Assembly: GCF_032334255.1 (NCBI RefSeq)
Contig: NZ_JAUHMF010000002.1
Span: 868,001 to 932,000, forward strand
From: Thermanaerothrix solaris
GTDB lineage: Bacteria > Chloroflexota > Anaerolineae > Anaerolineales > Anaerolineaceae
Reading direction: 5' to 3'
Length of the DNA stretch: 64,000 nt
The notes below the pieces were generated by a model. That model was given only the letters and a program-made list of their open reading frames with translations. It was not told where the DNA came from and searched no databases. Below are positions 33,864 through 43,333 of this stretch, piece by piece (position 1 is the stretch's first letter; the number at the start of each line of letters is the position of its first letter). Position numbers and translations under genes: made by a program.

Positions 33864-36800
33864 TTAGTGGCGGCGCCGTTTCTTGCGCGTGGCTGCCGAT
33901 TCAGGTTGATTGACAGGCACCGATACCGTGGTGTCGGAAGTGAGTTCTACTCGTTCGCGTTCTACGGTGGCGGTCATGCTGCGGGTGGGTTGGGCGGTGA
34001 ACATCCGGGTCACCACACCGGCGCGAATTTCGCCTAGTAGTTCTTCAAACATCTCAGAAGCGCGGCTCTTATATTGAACCAGGGGGTCACGTTGGGCATA
34101 GGCCTCTAAACCAATCGAGACGCGTAAGGCTTCAATGCGTGTCAAATAGTCTACCCACATCTGAGAGATGACGCCGAGCAAAAGATCACGATAAATTTCG
34201 TTTTGCAAGCGCCAACCCAGGATTTCAATGATGTTTTCGCGATCGGCATCCCCCAACTCTTCCAAGAGCCGACTACGGAGCACTTCAACGTAGTCTTCGC
34301 CGTACTCGGCGCTCAAGCGTTCCAGGATTTTGGGGTGCAACTGGCCCACGGTGGTTTGAGTTTGAGCCAGGCGGTTGAATTCAAATCGTCCGTAAATATG
34401 GCGCAATACCTCTTGGGCTGTTTCAAGATGGTCCAGGATGTCAGCGGTGAGTGCCTGAGAGGATTGATCGGCCAGCAATCGTGCTGCGTAGTAGATGTAA
34501 GTAAGGCGCAAGTAGCGCATTTGACCGCGGCGATGGGTACGACGATCAAACGCCAGACGTGTGCCTTGCATCATAAGCAGCAGCAACCCCATTAGCCCCC
34601 GTTCATCAATGAGAAGGTTGCCATTGGCTTTCTCAAGAGCCGTATTCAGGTCGCGCCGGATTTGCCCTTCCTCGCCGATGAGTTGGTTCAGGCGCAGGTC
34701 AAACGCCGTTTCCAGGGCGTCCAACACTTGGCGTCGAACGTCGTTCCAGGTGAGGCCTAACACGTCCACCGGGCGCAAGGTCCAGTTCTCCACCCGTTGT
34801 TGCAACGCCCCTAGAAGGCGGTTGAGCGCGGTGCTCTGAAGGTGGGTTTCGATTTGTTCGCGCAGCACGGACTCGAGATCTTCACGACCATCCTCATCGC
34901 CGACTAGGCGGCGCTGCTGTTCGGGGGTGAGGCGGATTGGAGTGCGCACCAGCGATTGTAATTCCTCCAGCAATGACTGTGGGCGAGGCGGGGTTTCACT
35001 TTCAGCCAGGCGATCTTCCAATCCTTCAAAAAAGGTAGAGAGTGCCTCGAGGCGCTCATTTAATTGTGCCTCAAAGGTTTCCTCGGCCCGTTCCAGCAGG
35101 TTTTCCACAATGTGATAGAGATGCTCGTGTTCGGCTTCCAGGGCTTGCTGAGCAATCTCTAGCAATGCGGTGATCAAATGCTCGCGGCTGACGGCGCCCT
35201 CGGGTAGGCGTTGGCGTAATTGGTTTAATACGAGGCGCAAGGTATAGGAGGGGTGATAGAGGCCGTTGGCGTCAATGGGGGGCTGAATCTCTTCAAGATA
35301 AGCGAGCAAGCGCCAGGGGCCCTCGGCATCACGCAGAGCGGCAGGGACACGTGCCTGAATTTCGCTCCGTAGCATCTCGGTGACGTCTTCACTGAGGTCT
35401 TCCTTGGTGAAGACGCGATCGCGTTGGGCATAGATACGTTTGCGCTGCAGGTTCAATACGTCATCGTATTCCAGCAAATGCTTGCGTACGTCGAAGTTCA
35501 TACCCTCGACTCGGGTTTGCGATTGCTCAACGATGCGTGAAACCAAGCCGTGCTCAATGGGCAGGCTTTCGTCAAAGTTGAAGCGGCGCAACATGGCTTC
35601 AACTTGCTCACCGCCGAAGAGGCGCATCAGGTCATCCTCGAGAGAAAGATAAAAGCGCGATGAACCCGGATCGCCCTGACGTGCAGCGCGCCCGCGCAAC
35701 TGATTGTCAATGCGCCGCGCTTCGTGGCGCTCCGAACCGATGACATGCAAGCCTCCCAGAGCGCGCACTTTTTCCATCTCATCCATGTACTTCAGAAAGG
35801 CGTGGACAGCCTCGGCGTAAATACCGTATTGTTCTTCGCGCAACCCTTGTAAGGCTTGCCGGCGTTCCTCGTTGCTCATCTCGTAGGCGTTGGCGAATCC
35901 ATTGCGACGCAAGACACGCACGACATCACGGATAACTTCCTCGCGTAGTTCACCACCCAGTTTGATATCCACACCGCGGCCGGCCATGTTGGTGGCAATG
36001 GTTACAGCACCGTAGGCACCGGCGCGGGCAATGATCTGGGATTCCTCATCGTGTTTACGGGCATTGAGTACCTGATGAGGGATGCCACCCTGCAAAACCC
36101 GAATCAGGCGGGGGCGATCTTCTTCGCGCACGCCCAACCATGATATTAGGCGCTCCAAGTTACCTGCATCCTCAGGATTGAGGGAGGTGATTCCCACGCT
36201 CCGCGCAAACTGACGCAACTCCCCAACGTTGAGTTCCGGGAGGGGTTTGTTGAGGAACTGCAATTCCGGAATTGCTGTTTCGCTTTCCTGGCGGTTATGT
36301 TTTTCCAACCAGGCCTGGCGCACCAGTAGAACCTGCATCAGGCGACGTAGTAGTTCGGGTTGCAGGCGCTGTGAAAGCCGTTCGGAATGCTCGACCGAGG
36401 TTGTCCCAACTAGAAGTGGACGCCCTAACACATGATAACGCAGAATTTCCAGGGTTATGGCACGCAGTTTGGCTTCCTCGGTGCGATAGACGACATCAGG
36501 ATAGTCTTTGCGCTTCCAATAGACGGGATGCTTGAGCGGATCATCACGGCGCGCATAATACGTGAATTTATAACCGTCTTCGTCCTTAGCGGTAATTTCC
36601 ACCAGCGGCGAGTCGGGCTGCATGGCCAGGTATTCCAGGTTGGTCGGGATGGGCACGACCTCTAATTTGTAGATTTTGCTGAATTCTTCGGCCTCGGTGA
36701 CCGCCGTGCCGCTCATACCGGCCAGTTTCTGGTACATGCGGAAGTAGTTCTGAATCGTAATGGTGGCGTAGGTGACGTTCTCGGGCTCGACCCGAACGCC

Positions 36801-37967
36801 CTCTTTGGCTTCAACCGCCTGGTGCAGACCCTCAGACCAGCGTCGCCCGGGCATCAGACGTCCGGTAAATTCATCCACGATGATGACCTTGCCGCCCTGG
36901 ACAATGTAATCTTTATTGCGTTTGAACAAGAATTGCGCCTTAAGAGCTTGTTCCAGGTAGCCCAGGATGCGAGCTTGCTCTGGCGTGATGTCTTCAGGGC
37001 GGTCGGGATCCCCCAGCGCCATATCTAAAAGGGCTTCCACATGGGCTTTACCGACCTCGGTCAGGGTAACGGTGCGATCGCGTTCATTGATCTCATAATC
37101 TTCTTCGCGCAACTGGCGCACCACTTGCGCCATGCGCACATACCACTCGGTCTCTTCAGCCGCTGGGCCAGAAATGATTAGCGGCGTGCGGGCTTCATCA
37201 ATGAGGATGTTATCCACCTCATCTACGATGGCGTAATAATGTCCGCGTTGTACCCGATCTTCCAGGCGCATGGCAAGGTTATCACGCAGGTAGTCAAACC
37301 CGAACTCGCTGTTGGTGCCGTAAACGATATCGGCGCGATAGGCTTCAGCCCGATCCACCAGGCGCAACTGGTGCTGGTCCTCAAAAGGCGAGGATTTTTC
37401 CAAATCAACCAGGAAGGCTTTTTTACCGTTTTCGGTGCGCGCGGCCATTTGCAAGACGCCGACCTTGAGTCCCAGTAAATCATAAATGGGCGCCATCCAG
37501 CGCGCATCACGTCGTGCCAAGTAATCGTTGACGGTGACGAGGTGCACGCCGCGCCCGGTGAGTGCGTTGAGGTAAAGTGGTAGGGTCGCCACCAACGTTT
37601 TACCTTCGCCGGTGCGCATCTCGGCGATTTTGCCCTCATGGAGGACGATGCCACCCATAAGTTGCACATCGTAATGGCGCAACCCCAGCGTGCGCTTGGA
37701 GGCTTCGCGAACAACCGCGAAGGCTTCAGGCAGAATCTCATTCAGTGCGACCTGCTCGGCCTGAAAGCGTTCCTGCGCATCTTCAATACCGGAGGTGGCT
37801 TCGCGCAATCGGCGGCGAAACACCTCGGTTTGGTCACGTAGTGCGTCATCACTGTAAGATTCAAACGTTTTTTCCAGTTCGTTAATGCGTTCCACCAGGC
37901 GAGTGAGACGATTGAGTTCTCGCCGCGTTGGATCGCCGCTTAGCACCCGAATCAAATTCTTGAACAT
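33864..37967 (-). CDS. secA: Protein translocase ATPase SecA, greatly enlarged
   Basis: 1367 residues against about 800-950 usually. NBD1 has Walker A MRTGEGKTLVA (117-127) and the DEVDNILIDEAR block (249-260). The preprotein-crosslinking domain and NBD2 (GTTSVEHSERLS, ATNMAGRGVDIKLGG, ERHEARRIDNQLRGRAARQGDPGSS) follow, so ATPase and translocation motifs are intact. There are three extra stretches. About 90 residues lie in NBD2 (about 536-627), about 60 residues follow DIKLGG, and about 300 extra residues lie inside the helical wing/scaffold region between LLEYDDV (831) and the late scaffold helix at 1272. The C-terminal zinc motif is missing; the protein ends in a basic KKRRRH. Confidence 0.93.
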   Translation of the reverse strand: MFKNLIRVLSGDPTRRELNRLTRLVERINELEKTFESYSDDALRDQTEVFRRRLREATSGIEDAQERFQAEQVALNEILPEAFAVVREASKRTLGLRHYDVQLMGGIVLHEGKIAEMRTGEGKTLVATLPLYLNALTGRGVHLVTVNDYLARRDARWMAPIYDLLGLKVGVLQMAARTENGKKAFLVDLEKSSPFEDQHQLRLVDRAEAYRADIVYGTNSEFGFDYLRDNLAMRLEDRVQRGHYYAIVDEVDNILIDEARTPLIISGPAAEETEWYVRMAQVVRQLREEDYEINERDRTVTLTEVGKAHVEALLDMALGDPDRPEDITPEQARILGYLEQALKAQFLFKRNKDYIVQGGKVIIVDEFTGRLMPGRRWSEGLHQAVEAKEGVRVEPENVTYATITIQNYFRMYQKLAGMSGTAVTEAEEFSKIYKLEVVPIPTNLEYLAMQPDSPLVEITAKDEDGYKFTYYARRDDPLKHPVYWKRKDYPDVVYRTEEAKLRAITLEILRYHVLGRPLLVGTTSVEHSERLSQRLQPELLRRLMQVLLVRQAWLEKHNRQESETAIPELQFLNKPLPELNVGELRQFARSVGITSLNPEDAGNLERLISWLGVREEDRPRLIRVLQGGIPHQVLNARKHDEESQIIARAGAYGAVTIATNMAGRGVDIKLGGELREEVIRDVVRVLRRNGFANAYEMSNEERRQALQGLREEQYGIYAEAVHAFLKYMDEMEKVRALGGLHVIGSERHEARRIDNQLRGRAARQGDPGSSRFYLSLEDDLMRLFGGEQVEAMLRRFNFDESLPIEHGLVSRIVEQSQTRVEGMNFDVRKHLLEYDDVLNLQRKRIYAQRDRVFTKEDLSEDVTEMLRSEIQARVPAALRDAEGPWRLLAYLEEIQPPIDANGLYHPSYTLRLVLNQLRQRLPEGAVSREHLITALLEIAQQALEAEHEHLYHIVENLLERAEETFEAQLNERLEALSTFFEGLEDRLAESETPPRPQSLLEELQSLVRTPIRLTPEQQRRLVGDEDGREDLESVLREQIETHLQSTALNRLLGALQQRVENWTLRPVDVLGLTWNDVRRQVLDALETAFDLRLNQLIGEEGQIRRDLNTALEKANGNLLIDERGLMGLLLLMMQGTRLAFDRRTHRRGQMRYLRLTYIYYAARLLADQSSQALTADILDHLETAQEVLRHIYGRFEFNRLAQTQTTVGQLHPKILERLSAEYGEDYVEVLRSRLLEELGDADRENIIEILGWRLQNEIYRDLLLGVISQMWVDYLTRIEALRVSIGLEAYAQRDPLVQYKSRASEMFEELLGEIRAGVVTRMFTAQPTRSMTATVERERVELTSDTTVSVPVNQPESAATRKKRRRH

Positions 37968-38005
37968 ATGCCCTCAGTTTCCTTAAAAAGACTTGCTAGG
38001 GGGAG

Positions 38006-38011
38006 ATTATA
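38006..38011 (-). promoter_or_regulatory. Candidate -10 box of secA
   Basis: A minus-strand TATAAT lies about 38 bases before the secA ATG. No clear -35 is seen. GAGGG precedes the start codon. Confidence 0.45.
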
Positions 38012-38050
38012 GCACAACCTTAACCCCGCTTTTTAGCCCTTGGTGAATGA

Positions 38051-38977
38051 TTAGGGACTAGACATCTGCCACTGCATGGCATACCACCTGAGATAATCCT
38101 CAAGGTGATTCTGCCAGTACGTAAAATCATGTGCCCCGGGATTGAGATGCCATTCATGGGATATGCCTAGTTCGGACAGACGATTGACGAATGCCTGGGC
38201 CGGTTCGAGATAGCGATCTTGCGCACCGCTGTCGAAGTAGAAGCGCGGCCATTGCTCGGGAGGATAGTCGGTGGTGCGGTAATAGAGGCGTAAATCATCA
38301 CCCCAGAAGGGCGCTGCACTATGCGCACCGATGGCAGCGAATAAATCTGGATGTTGAATGGTAATATGGATTGCCCATCCGGCGCCGCGGGAGATGCCGC
38401 CCAATGCACGGCAACTTGGGCCGGGACAGACGGCGAAATGACCTTCTACCCAGGGGATAAGGTTCTCAATAATCGTCTGGCCAAAAGTTGATTGTTGAGG
38501 GTCACGGAGTGCATATTCCTCGTAGGGCATCACGATGAGGAACGGAGGGATCTGACCACGTCCCATCAACTGATCTGCGAGTTGGGGGAGGCCTAAATCC
38601 ATCCAAAGAGTTTCATCGCTACCTTGGCCGTGGAGAAGGTAAAGCACGGGGTAACCCGGCGTGGCGTGGGAGTCATAACAAGGCGGAAGATAAACCCGGA
38701 ACCGTAAGGGCTTACCAATAGGGGTGGGTTCAATGGTGTAGGTTTCTACCCGCCCTACGGTACAAGAAGTGGGCGTTATGCCGGACGTTGGGGTGGAAAG
38801 AGGGGTGGGAGAGGGTGTGTAAAAAGCGTTAGGCTCGAGAGTGGCAGGGAAAGAGGTTGTCGTTAAGACCTCATCAGGCGGGGGTGGGGGAAGGATGGAC
38901 TGGCATGACGTGATCATTCCCAGCCATCCCAGGCCCAGGATCCCTCGCGTCAGACATTGGACTAGTTTTTTGACCAT
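38051..38977 (-). CDS. Esterase-family lipoprotein (esterase D/feruloyl esterase-like)
   Basis: 308 residues. The signal peptide ends in lipobox MITSC, followed by a Pro/Thr-rich spacer of about 45 residues. The hydrolase domain has VLYLLHGQGSDETLW (oxyanion region), the nucleophile motif GGISRGAG, an Asp after the beta strand RFYFDSGAQD and the catalytic His in NPGAHDFTYW. This is the putative-esterase (PF00756-type) layout. The substrate outside the membrane is unknown. It overlaps the HD-GYP gene by 16 bases, so they are coupled. Confidence 0.87.
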   Translation of the reverse strand: MVKKLVQCLTRGILGLGWLGMITSCQSILPPPPPDEVLTTTSFPATLEPNAFYTPSPTPLSTPTSGITPTSCTVGRVETYTIEPTPIGKPLRFRVYLPPCYDSHATPGYPVLYLLHGQGSDETLWMDLGLPQLADQLMGRGQIPPFLIVMPYEEYALRDPQQSTFGQTIIENLIPWVEGHFAVCPGPSCRALGGISRGAGWAIHITIQHPDLFAAIGAHSAAPFWGDDLRLYYRTTDYPPEQWPRFYFDSGAQDRYLEPAQAFVNRLSELGISHEWHLNPGAHDFTYWQNHLEDYLRWYAMQWQMSSP

Positions 38978-40722
38978 TGCGAACGTGTAATATAGCCCTG
39001 GTTTTCCAACAGAGAGAGGAACTTGCTTACTATGTAGGGGTCGAATAGACGCCCGCTCTCGCGACGCAAATATTCGGCGATGGTGTGGTCATCCCAGGCA
39101 GGACGATAGACGCGGGGTGTGCGTAAGGCATCCCAAACATCTACCACGGCAAAGATGCGCGCGGCAAGAGGGATCTGTTCTTCACGTAAACCTTTAGGGT
39201 AACCGCTCCCATCCCACCGTTCGTGATGGTAATAAGGGATGTCCAGGGCAGGTCTTAGGAACTCGACCCCCTCCAGAAAACGTAACGCGTATTCCGGATG
39301 GCGTTTCATGAGATCCCATTCTTCGGGGGTGAGATCATCTTCTTTTTGTAGGATAGCATCCGGAATACCCATCTTCCCAATATCGTGGAGCAGGGCCCCA
39401 TACCAGATATGAGACAAGGTCTCCCCTTCCAGTCCAAGGGCTTTGGCCAGAGACACGCTCCATTCGGCAACACGGCGGGAGTGCCCGCTCAGACTGCCAT
39501 CGCGTAATTCCAATGCGGCAGCCCAGCCCTCGATGGTGGCTTCATAGGCTTGGGTGAGGCGGCGGTTGGCGTCTTGTAGGGCTTGAAACCAGCGTACATG
39601 CTCGACTGCCACGGCGGTTTGGGTGCTTAGATTCTCAAAGAAGGAAAGCCAATCGGGAGGGTTCTCCAGTGGCGAACGGTAGAAGAGCTCAAAGAGACCG
39701 TAAATCTCGCCGTGTGCAACCAACGGGGCAGCCAGATAGGCCTGGAAATCTTCCATCTGGAACAGGTTCTGAATCTCAGAAGGAAGAGCGTGCACGTCTA
39801 ATTTTAAATGTTGAAACGCTCTACGAGTGGTGATCACCTCACGAGCCCATGGATCCTGGCTCAGTGAGCGGCGGAATTGGGGTTTAAGATGTTGAAAGCC
39901 CTCCGCCACAACCAAATTCAGGTGCTGTTCTTCTGGATCTAGAAGCCAGAGTGCCGCTGCATCCATGGGAATGGCGGTACGCGCTTCCCGGAGGATGGTG
40001 GTCAGGACGGTGGTCATCTCGGTGTGGTTGATGATGGCGGTGTCAATAGCCCGCAGGGCTGCCATTTGGCGTAGTTTTTCGTTGACGTAAAACTCGGCTT
40101 CCTGGCGTTCGGTAATATCGGAGAACATGACAAGAACGGCGGGTTGGTCTTCCCAGTTTATGCGCTCGGCGTGGAGCAACAACCAACGGGTGGCGCCACG
40201 CGCAGTTATCACGCGGAGGATATAACGCGGGGGTGGATTCTCCCCTTGCAGGCGGGCGGAATAACGCGCCATAACAGGCTCGCGATCTTCAGGATGAATC
40301 AGATTAGCGACGGATAATCCTTCCAGCGTAACCAGGGGTTGTCCCAGAATCTCGGCAGCCATGGGGTTGGCGAAAACGATTCGCCCCTCTGCACCCGCAA
40401 TAACGAGAATTCCTTCTGTGGCGTTTTCTACCAACGTGCGATAACGGGATTCGCTGTGGCGTAGTGCATTTGTGCGCTGGTTCAGGCGGTGACGCAAATA
40501 CAATAAAGCGACCAAGCTGAGCAATAATAAAACAGCCAGCAGCCCGGCGGCGAAAACATAAGGCTGTAATTGTCGCCAATCGGGCAGGGTCAGGTTGATG
40601 ATGTGATGAATCATCACGTTAGTAATTGGGTGCGGTGTCCCCGCTATGTTATAGATGATCGAAGGGAACGCGTAAAGCGCATAATAGGTCGAGATAGGCA
40701 AGAGGAGAGATAGGTCGTCCAT
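38962..40722 (-). CDS. PAS-GAF-HD-GYP cyclic-di-GMP phosphodiesterase-like sensor
   Basis: 586 residues. One strong transmembrane helix (about 54-76) precedes a PAS domain (about 92-205, with NATEGILVIAG and the PAC-like VMFSDITERQEAE), a GAF domain (about 220-375) and an HD-GYP domain. The last shows RDGSLSGHSRRVA, LLHDIGKMGIP and HHERWDGSGYPKGL, so the metal site and the GYP motif are intact. It probably degrades c-di-GMP in response to a signal sensed in the cytoplasm. The start at 40722 has GAGG about 12 bases upstream. Confidence 0.92.
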   Translation of the reverse strand: MDDLSLLLPISTYYALYAFPSIIYNIAGTPHPITNVMIHHIINLTLPDWRQLQPYVFAAGLLAVLLLLSLVALLYLRHRLNQRTNALRHSESRYRTLVENATEGILVIAGAEGRIVFANPMAAEILGQPLVTLEGLSVANLIHPEDREPVMARYSARLQGENPPPRYILRVITARGATRWLLLHAERINWEDQPAVLVMFSDITERQEAEFYVNEKLRQMAALRAIDTAIINHTEMTTVLTTILREARTAIPMDAAALWLLDPEEQHLNLVVAEGFQHLKPQFRRSLSQDPWAREVITTRRAFQHLKLDVHALPSEIQNLFQMEDFQAYLAAPLVAHGEIYGLFELFYRSPLENPPDWLSFFENLSTQTAVAVEHVRWFQALQDANRRLTQAYEATIEGWAAALELRDGSLSGHSRRVAEWSVSLAKALGLEGETLSHIWYGALLHDIGKMGIPDAILQKEDDLTPEEWDLMKRHPEYALRFLEGVEFLRPALDIPYYHHERWDGSGYPKGLREEQIPLAARIFAVVDVWDALRTPRVYRPAWDDHTIAEYLRRESGRLFDPYIVSKFLSLLENQGYITRSQWSKN

Positions 40723-40772
40723 CGGTTAATCCAATCGTGCCTCGGATGTGGTGATGGTACAGCAAAGGTGAG

Positions 40773-40778
40773 ATTATA
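40773..40778 (-). promoter_or_regulatory. Candidate -10 box of the HD-GYP gene
   Basis: A minus-strand TATAAT lies 50 bases before the start at 40722. No -35 of quality is seen. Confidence 0.4.
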
Positions 40779-40906
40779 CTCTCCCCCTGTGGAGTTATCA
40801 CGGGGATGGGGATGCGTGGAGTAATCGTTCATCACCGGCCTTGTTATCTGCCCTTCAATTCTATTCCCAAAAGGGGTTCAAGGATAGCCTCTGAGGCTGG
40901 TTATGT

Positions 40907-40912
40907 TAAAAT
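40907..40912 (+). promoter_or_regulatory. Candidate -10 box directly before rarA (leaderless start)
   Basis: TAAAAT at 40907-40912 ends six bases before the ATG at 40919, so transcription would begin at or next to the start codon. There is no ribosome binding site. The overlapping TATGTT (40902-40907) is an alternative. Confidence 0.4.
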
Positions 40913-40918
40913 GAAAAC

Positions 40919-42316
40919 ATGGATTTGTTTGATCATGCCATGGAACAAGATATGAGCACCGAAGCACCGCTAGCCGTGCGGATGCGCCCCCGTACCCTGG
41001 ACGAAATCGTAGGGCAAGACCATATCATTGGGCCGGGGCGATTGTTGCGCCGTGCCATCGAGGCTGATCACTTGATGACATCTATCATTCTCTACGGGCC
41101 GCCAGGAAGCGGTAAAACCACCCTGGCGCAGGTCATTGCTCATCATACCAAAGCCCACTTTGAGCGTATTTCGGCGGTACTGGCTGGTGTGGCCGACTTA
41201 CGGAGGGTGATTGAAGAGGCCACTGAACGGCGCAAACTCTACCGTCGCCGCACGATCCTCTTTATTGATGAAGTACACCGCTGGAATAAAGCGCAACAAG
41301 ATGCCCTGCTCCCGCACGTTGAAAGCGGCTTAATCACTCTGATTGGCGCAACCACCCAAAATCCGTACTTTGATGTCATTCCGGCGCTGGTTTCGCGTTC
41401 TCGCATCTTTGAACTGCGGCCCTTGAGCGAGGCGGATTTGGAGCAAGTGCTGGAGCGCGCATTGCACGATCCTGAGCGAGGATATGGTCGGCGTAAGGTC
41501 CTCATTGACCCGGAAGCGAGGGCTTTATGGCTGCGCACCGCGGGCGGCGACGCGCGCAATTTGTTGAATGCGCTGGAATTGGCTGTTGAAACTACCCCAC
41601 CGGACGCGAATGGAGTGATCCACATTACCCGCGAGATTGCTGAGGAAGCGATTCAGCAGCGTGCTATCCATTATGGGCGTGAGGGCGACGCCCACTATGA
41701 CACAATCTCGGCTTTTATAAAATCGGTGCGCGGTTCTGACCCGGATGCGGCTCTTTACTGGTTGGCTACCATGATTACGGCAGGTGAGGATCCACGCTTT
41801 ATCCTGCGTCGGCTGCTTATCCTGGCGGGGGAGGATATTGGACTGGCCGATCCGCACGGGCTGCTGGTAGCGGCCGCTGCTGCTTATGCGTTTGAGTATG
41901 TAGGTATGCCAGAGGGTATCTATCCCATTGTTGAGGCTACCCTCTACCTGGCCACAGCGCCGAAGTCCAACACGGCTACCACATTCTTTGAGGTGCAGCG
42001 TTTGGTGCAGGAAGAAGGGCCTGGTCCAGTGCCCCGCCATTTGATGGATAGTAGCCGGGATGCCAAGGGGTTCGGGCATGGCGAAGGCTACCAATATCCT
42101 CATGCTTTTCCTGGGCATTTTATTCCTCAGCAATACCTGCCGGATCGGTTGGTGGGGCGGATTTTCTACCAACCTTCAGATCAAGGTTATGAGGCCGAAA
42201 TCGCTGCGCGTCTGGCGCGCTGGCGAGCAGCACAGGCCACCGCAGATAAATCCCAATTGCTTCCCACAGATGCCGATGACCAAGATTGTGCTCCTGATTC
42301 GCCACGCCGAGAATGA
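40919..42316 (+). CDS. rarA: Replication-associated recombination protein A (MgsA/RarA AAA+ ATPase)
   Basis: 465 residues. The RarA start (MRPRTLDEIVGQDHIIGPGRLLRRAIE), Walker A GPPGSGKTTLA, Walker B LFIDEVHRWNKAQQDALLPHVE, sensor 1 GATTQNP and sensor 2 GDARNLLNALE are present. They are followed by the tetramerisation domain (DAHYDTISAFIKSVRGSDPDAALYWLA and AGEDIGLADP). RarA acts at stalled replication forks. It is cotranscribed with a histidine phosphatase whose start lies inside its 3' end. Confidence 0.95.
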   Translation: MDLFDHAMEQDMSTEAPLAVRMRPRTLDEIVGQDHIIGPGRLLRRAIEADHLMTSIILYGPPGSGKTTLAQVIAHHTKAHFERISAVLAGVADLRRVIEEATERRKLYRRRTILFIDEVHRWNKAQQDALLPHVESGLITLIGATTQNPYFDVIPALVSRSRIFELRPLSEADLEQVLERALHDPERGYGRRKVLIDPEARALWLRTAGGDARNLLNALELAVETTPPDANGVIHITREIAEEAIQQRAIHYGREGDAHYDTISAFIKSVRGSDPDAALYWLATMITAGEDPRFILRRLLILAGEDIGLADPHGLLVAAAAAYAFEYVGMPEGIYPIVEATLYLATAPKSNTATTFFEVQRLVQEEGPGPVPRHLMDSSRDAKGFGHGEGYQYPHAFPGHFIPQQYLPDRLVGRIFYQPSDQGYEAEIAARLARWRAAQATADKSQLLPTDADDQDCAPDSPRRE

Positions 42317-42923
42317 TGTCATGTACCGCCGTCTGGCAGGTCGTTTGCCGGGGGTGCACCTGAACCGACGTGGGCAGCAGCAAGCCCTGGGGCTTGCCCG
42401 GATGCTGTTAGGGATGCCGGTGCAGGCACTTTATACCAGCCCTCTGGAACGGGCGGTGGAAACTGCCCAACCATTGGCTCGGGCGTTGGGATTAGGGGTG
42501 GAGATCCGTCCGGGTCTGAATGAGATAGATTTTGGCCGATGGCAAGGACGGTCGTATAAACAATTGCAGCGAACACAACTCTGGCGGGTGTTGCAAGCCA
42601 CGCCATCGCGGGTGCGTTTTCCAGAAGGCGAAGCGTTATCCGAGGCTCAGCAGCGGGTTGTGGCCGAACTGGAAAGCCTGGCGGTTGAAGGAATAATTGC
42701 TTGTGTCACTCATGCCGATGTGATCCGCTTGGCATTGTTACATTTTCTCAACATGACGCTGGATGACCTTCACCGTTTAATTGTTGCGCCTGCATCCCTT
42801 TCCGCAATTCTTTTGGGGGAGAAGGGACCGCAGGTGCTGTTCATCAACCGTACCCCCGAACTGGAGTGGCCTTCCTTGCCTGTGCCAGGCATCAATCCTG
42901 GATCCTCTCAACTGCGTTCTTGA
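42270..42923 (+). CDS. Histidine phosphatase family protein (phosphoglycerate mutase-like)
   Basis: 217 residues. The catalytic RHAE motif (LIRHAEND) is near the N-terminus, LYTSPLERAVETAQPLA holds the second Arg, LNEIDFGRWQGRSYKQL follows and CVTHADVIRLAL carries the second catalytic His. This layout is typical of broad-specificity phosphatases and alpha-ribazole phosphatase-like enzymes. The start (ATG 42270 or 42276) lies inside rarA. The last 16 bases overlap the end of the convergent thioredoxin gene. Confidence 0.88.
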   Translation: MPMTKIVLLIRHAENDVMYRRLAGRLPGVHLNRRGQQQALGLARMLLGMPVQALYTSPLERAVETAQPLARALGLGVEIRPGLNEIDFGRWQGRSYKQLQRTQLWRVLQATPSRVRFPEGEALSEAQQRVVAELESLAVEGIIACVTHADVIRLALLHFLNMTLDDLHRLIVAPASLSAILLGEKGPQVLFINRTPELEWPSLPVPGINPGSSQLRS

Positions 42924-43333
42924 GTCACCTGGGCAATTTGATGAAGTAATTGTTCTGCCCGTGCCACACCGCGGTTGACGAAGCGAGGATGACCCTGGGC
43001 GTCCAACACAAATGTGGTCGGGATGCTGAAAACGCCCCATTGGTCAGCCAGTTGGGGATGATCATAAGCATTGATTTCGATAATTTGAAAGGCTTCACCC
43101 AGTTGTTCACGAACGCGCTGTAGGGCAGGACGTTGCAAGGTTTTACACGGCGCGCACTCCGGGGTAGTGAAATACAGAATGGCGGGTTTTCCAAGGTGAA
43201 ATCCCGGTGGCATTAAAAACCCGCGTCGTGCTCGCCATAGCAACCACCGGTTGACCAGGGTGAACGCGACAATCCCTGCTCCCAGGATAAGCAGGGCTGT
43301 GAGAAGCCGCAATAGAACGTCTGTGTTCATCAT
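42908..43333 (-). CDS. Membrane-anchored thioredoxin-family protein
   Basis: 141 residues. One N-terminal transmembrane helix (about 9-30) is followed by a thioredoxin fold with the redox motif CAPC in YFTTPECAPCKTLQ and the cis-Pro in FSIPTTFVLD. It may reduce or transfer sulfur on the partner encoded upstream. It overlaps the DUF4395 gene by four bases (ATGA) and is under the same leader, so the two proteins probably work together. Confidence 0.88.
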   Translation of the reverse strand: MMNTDVLLRLLTALLILGAGIVAFTLVNRWLLWRARRGFLMPPGFHLGKPAILYFTTPECAPCKTLQRPALQRVREQLGEAFQIIEINAYDHPQLADQWGVFSIPTTFVLDAQGHPRFVNRGVARAEQLLHQIAQVTQERS

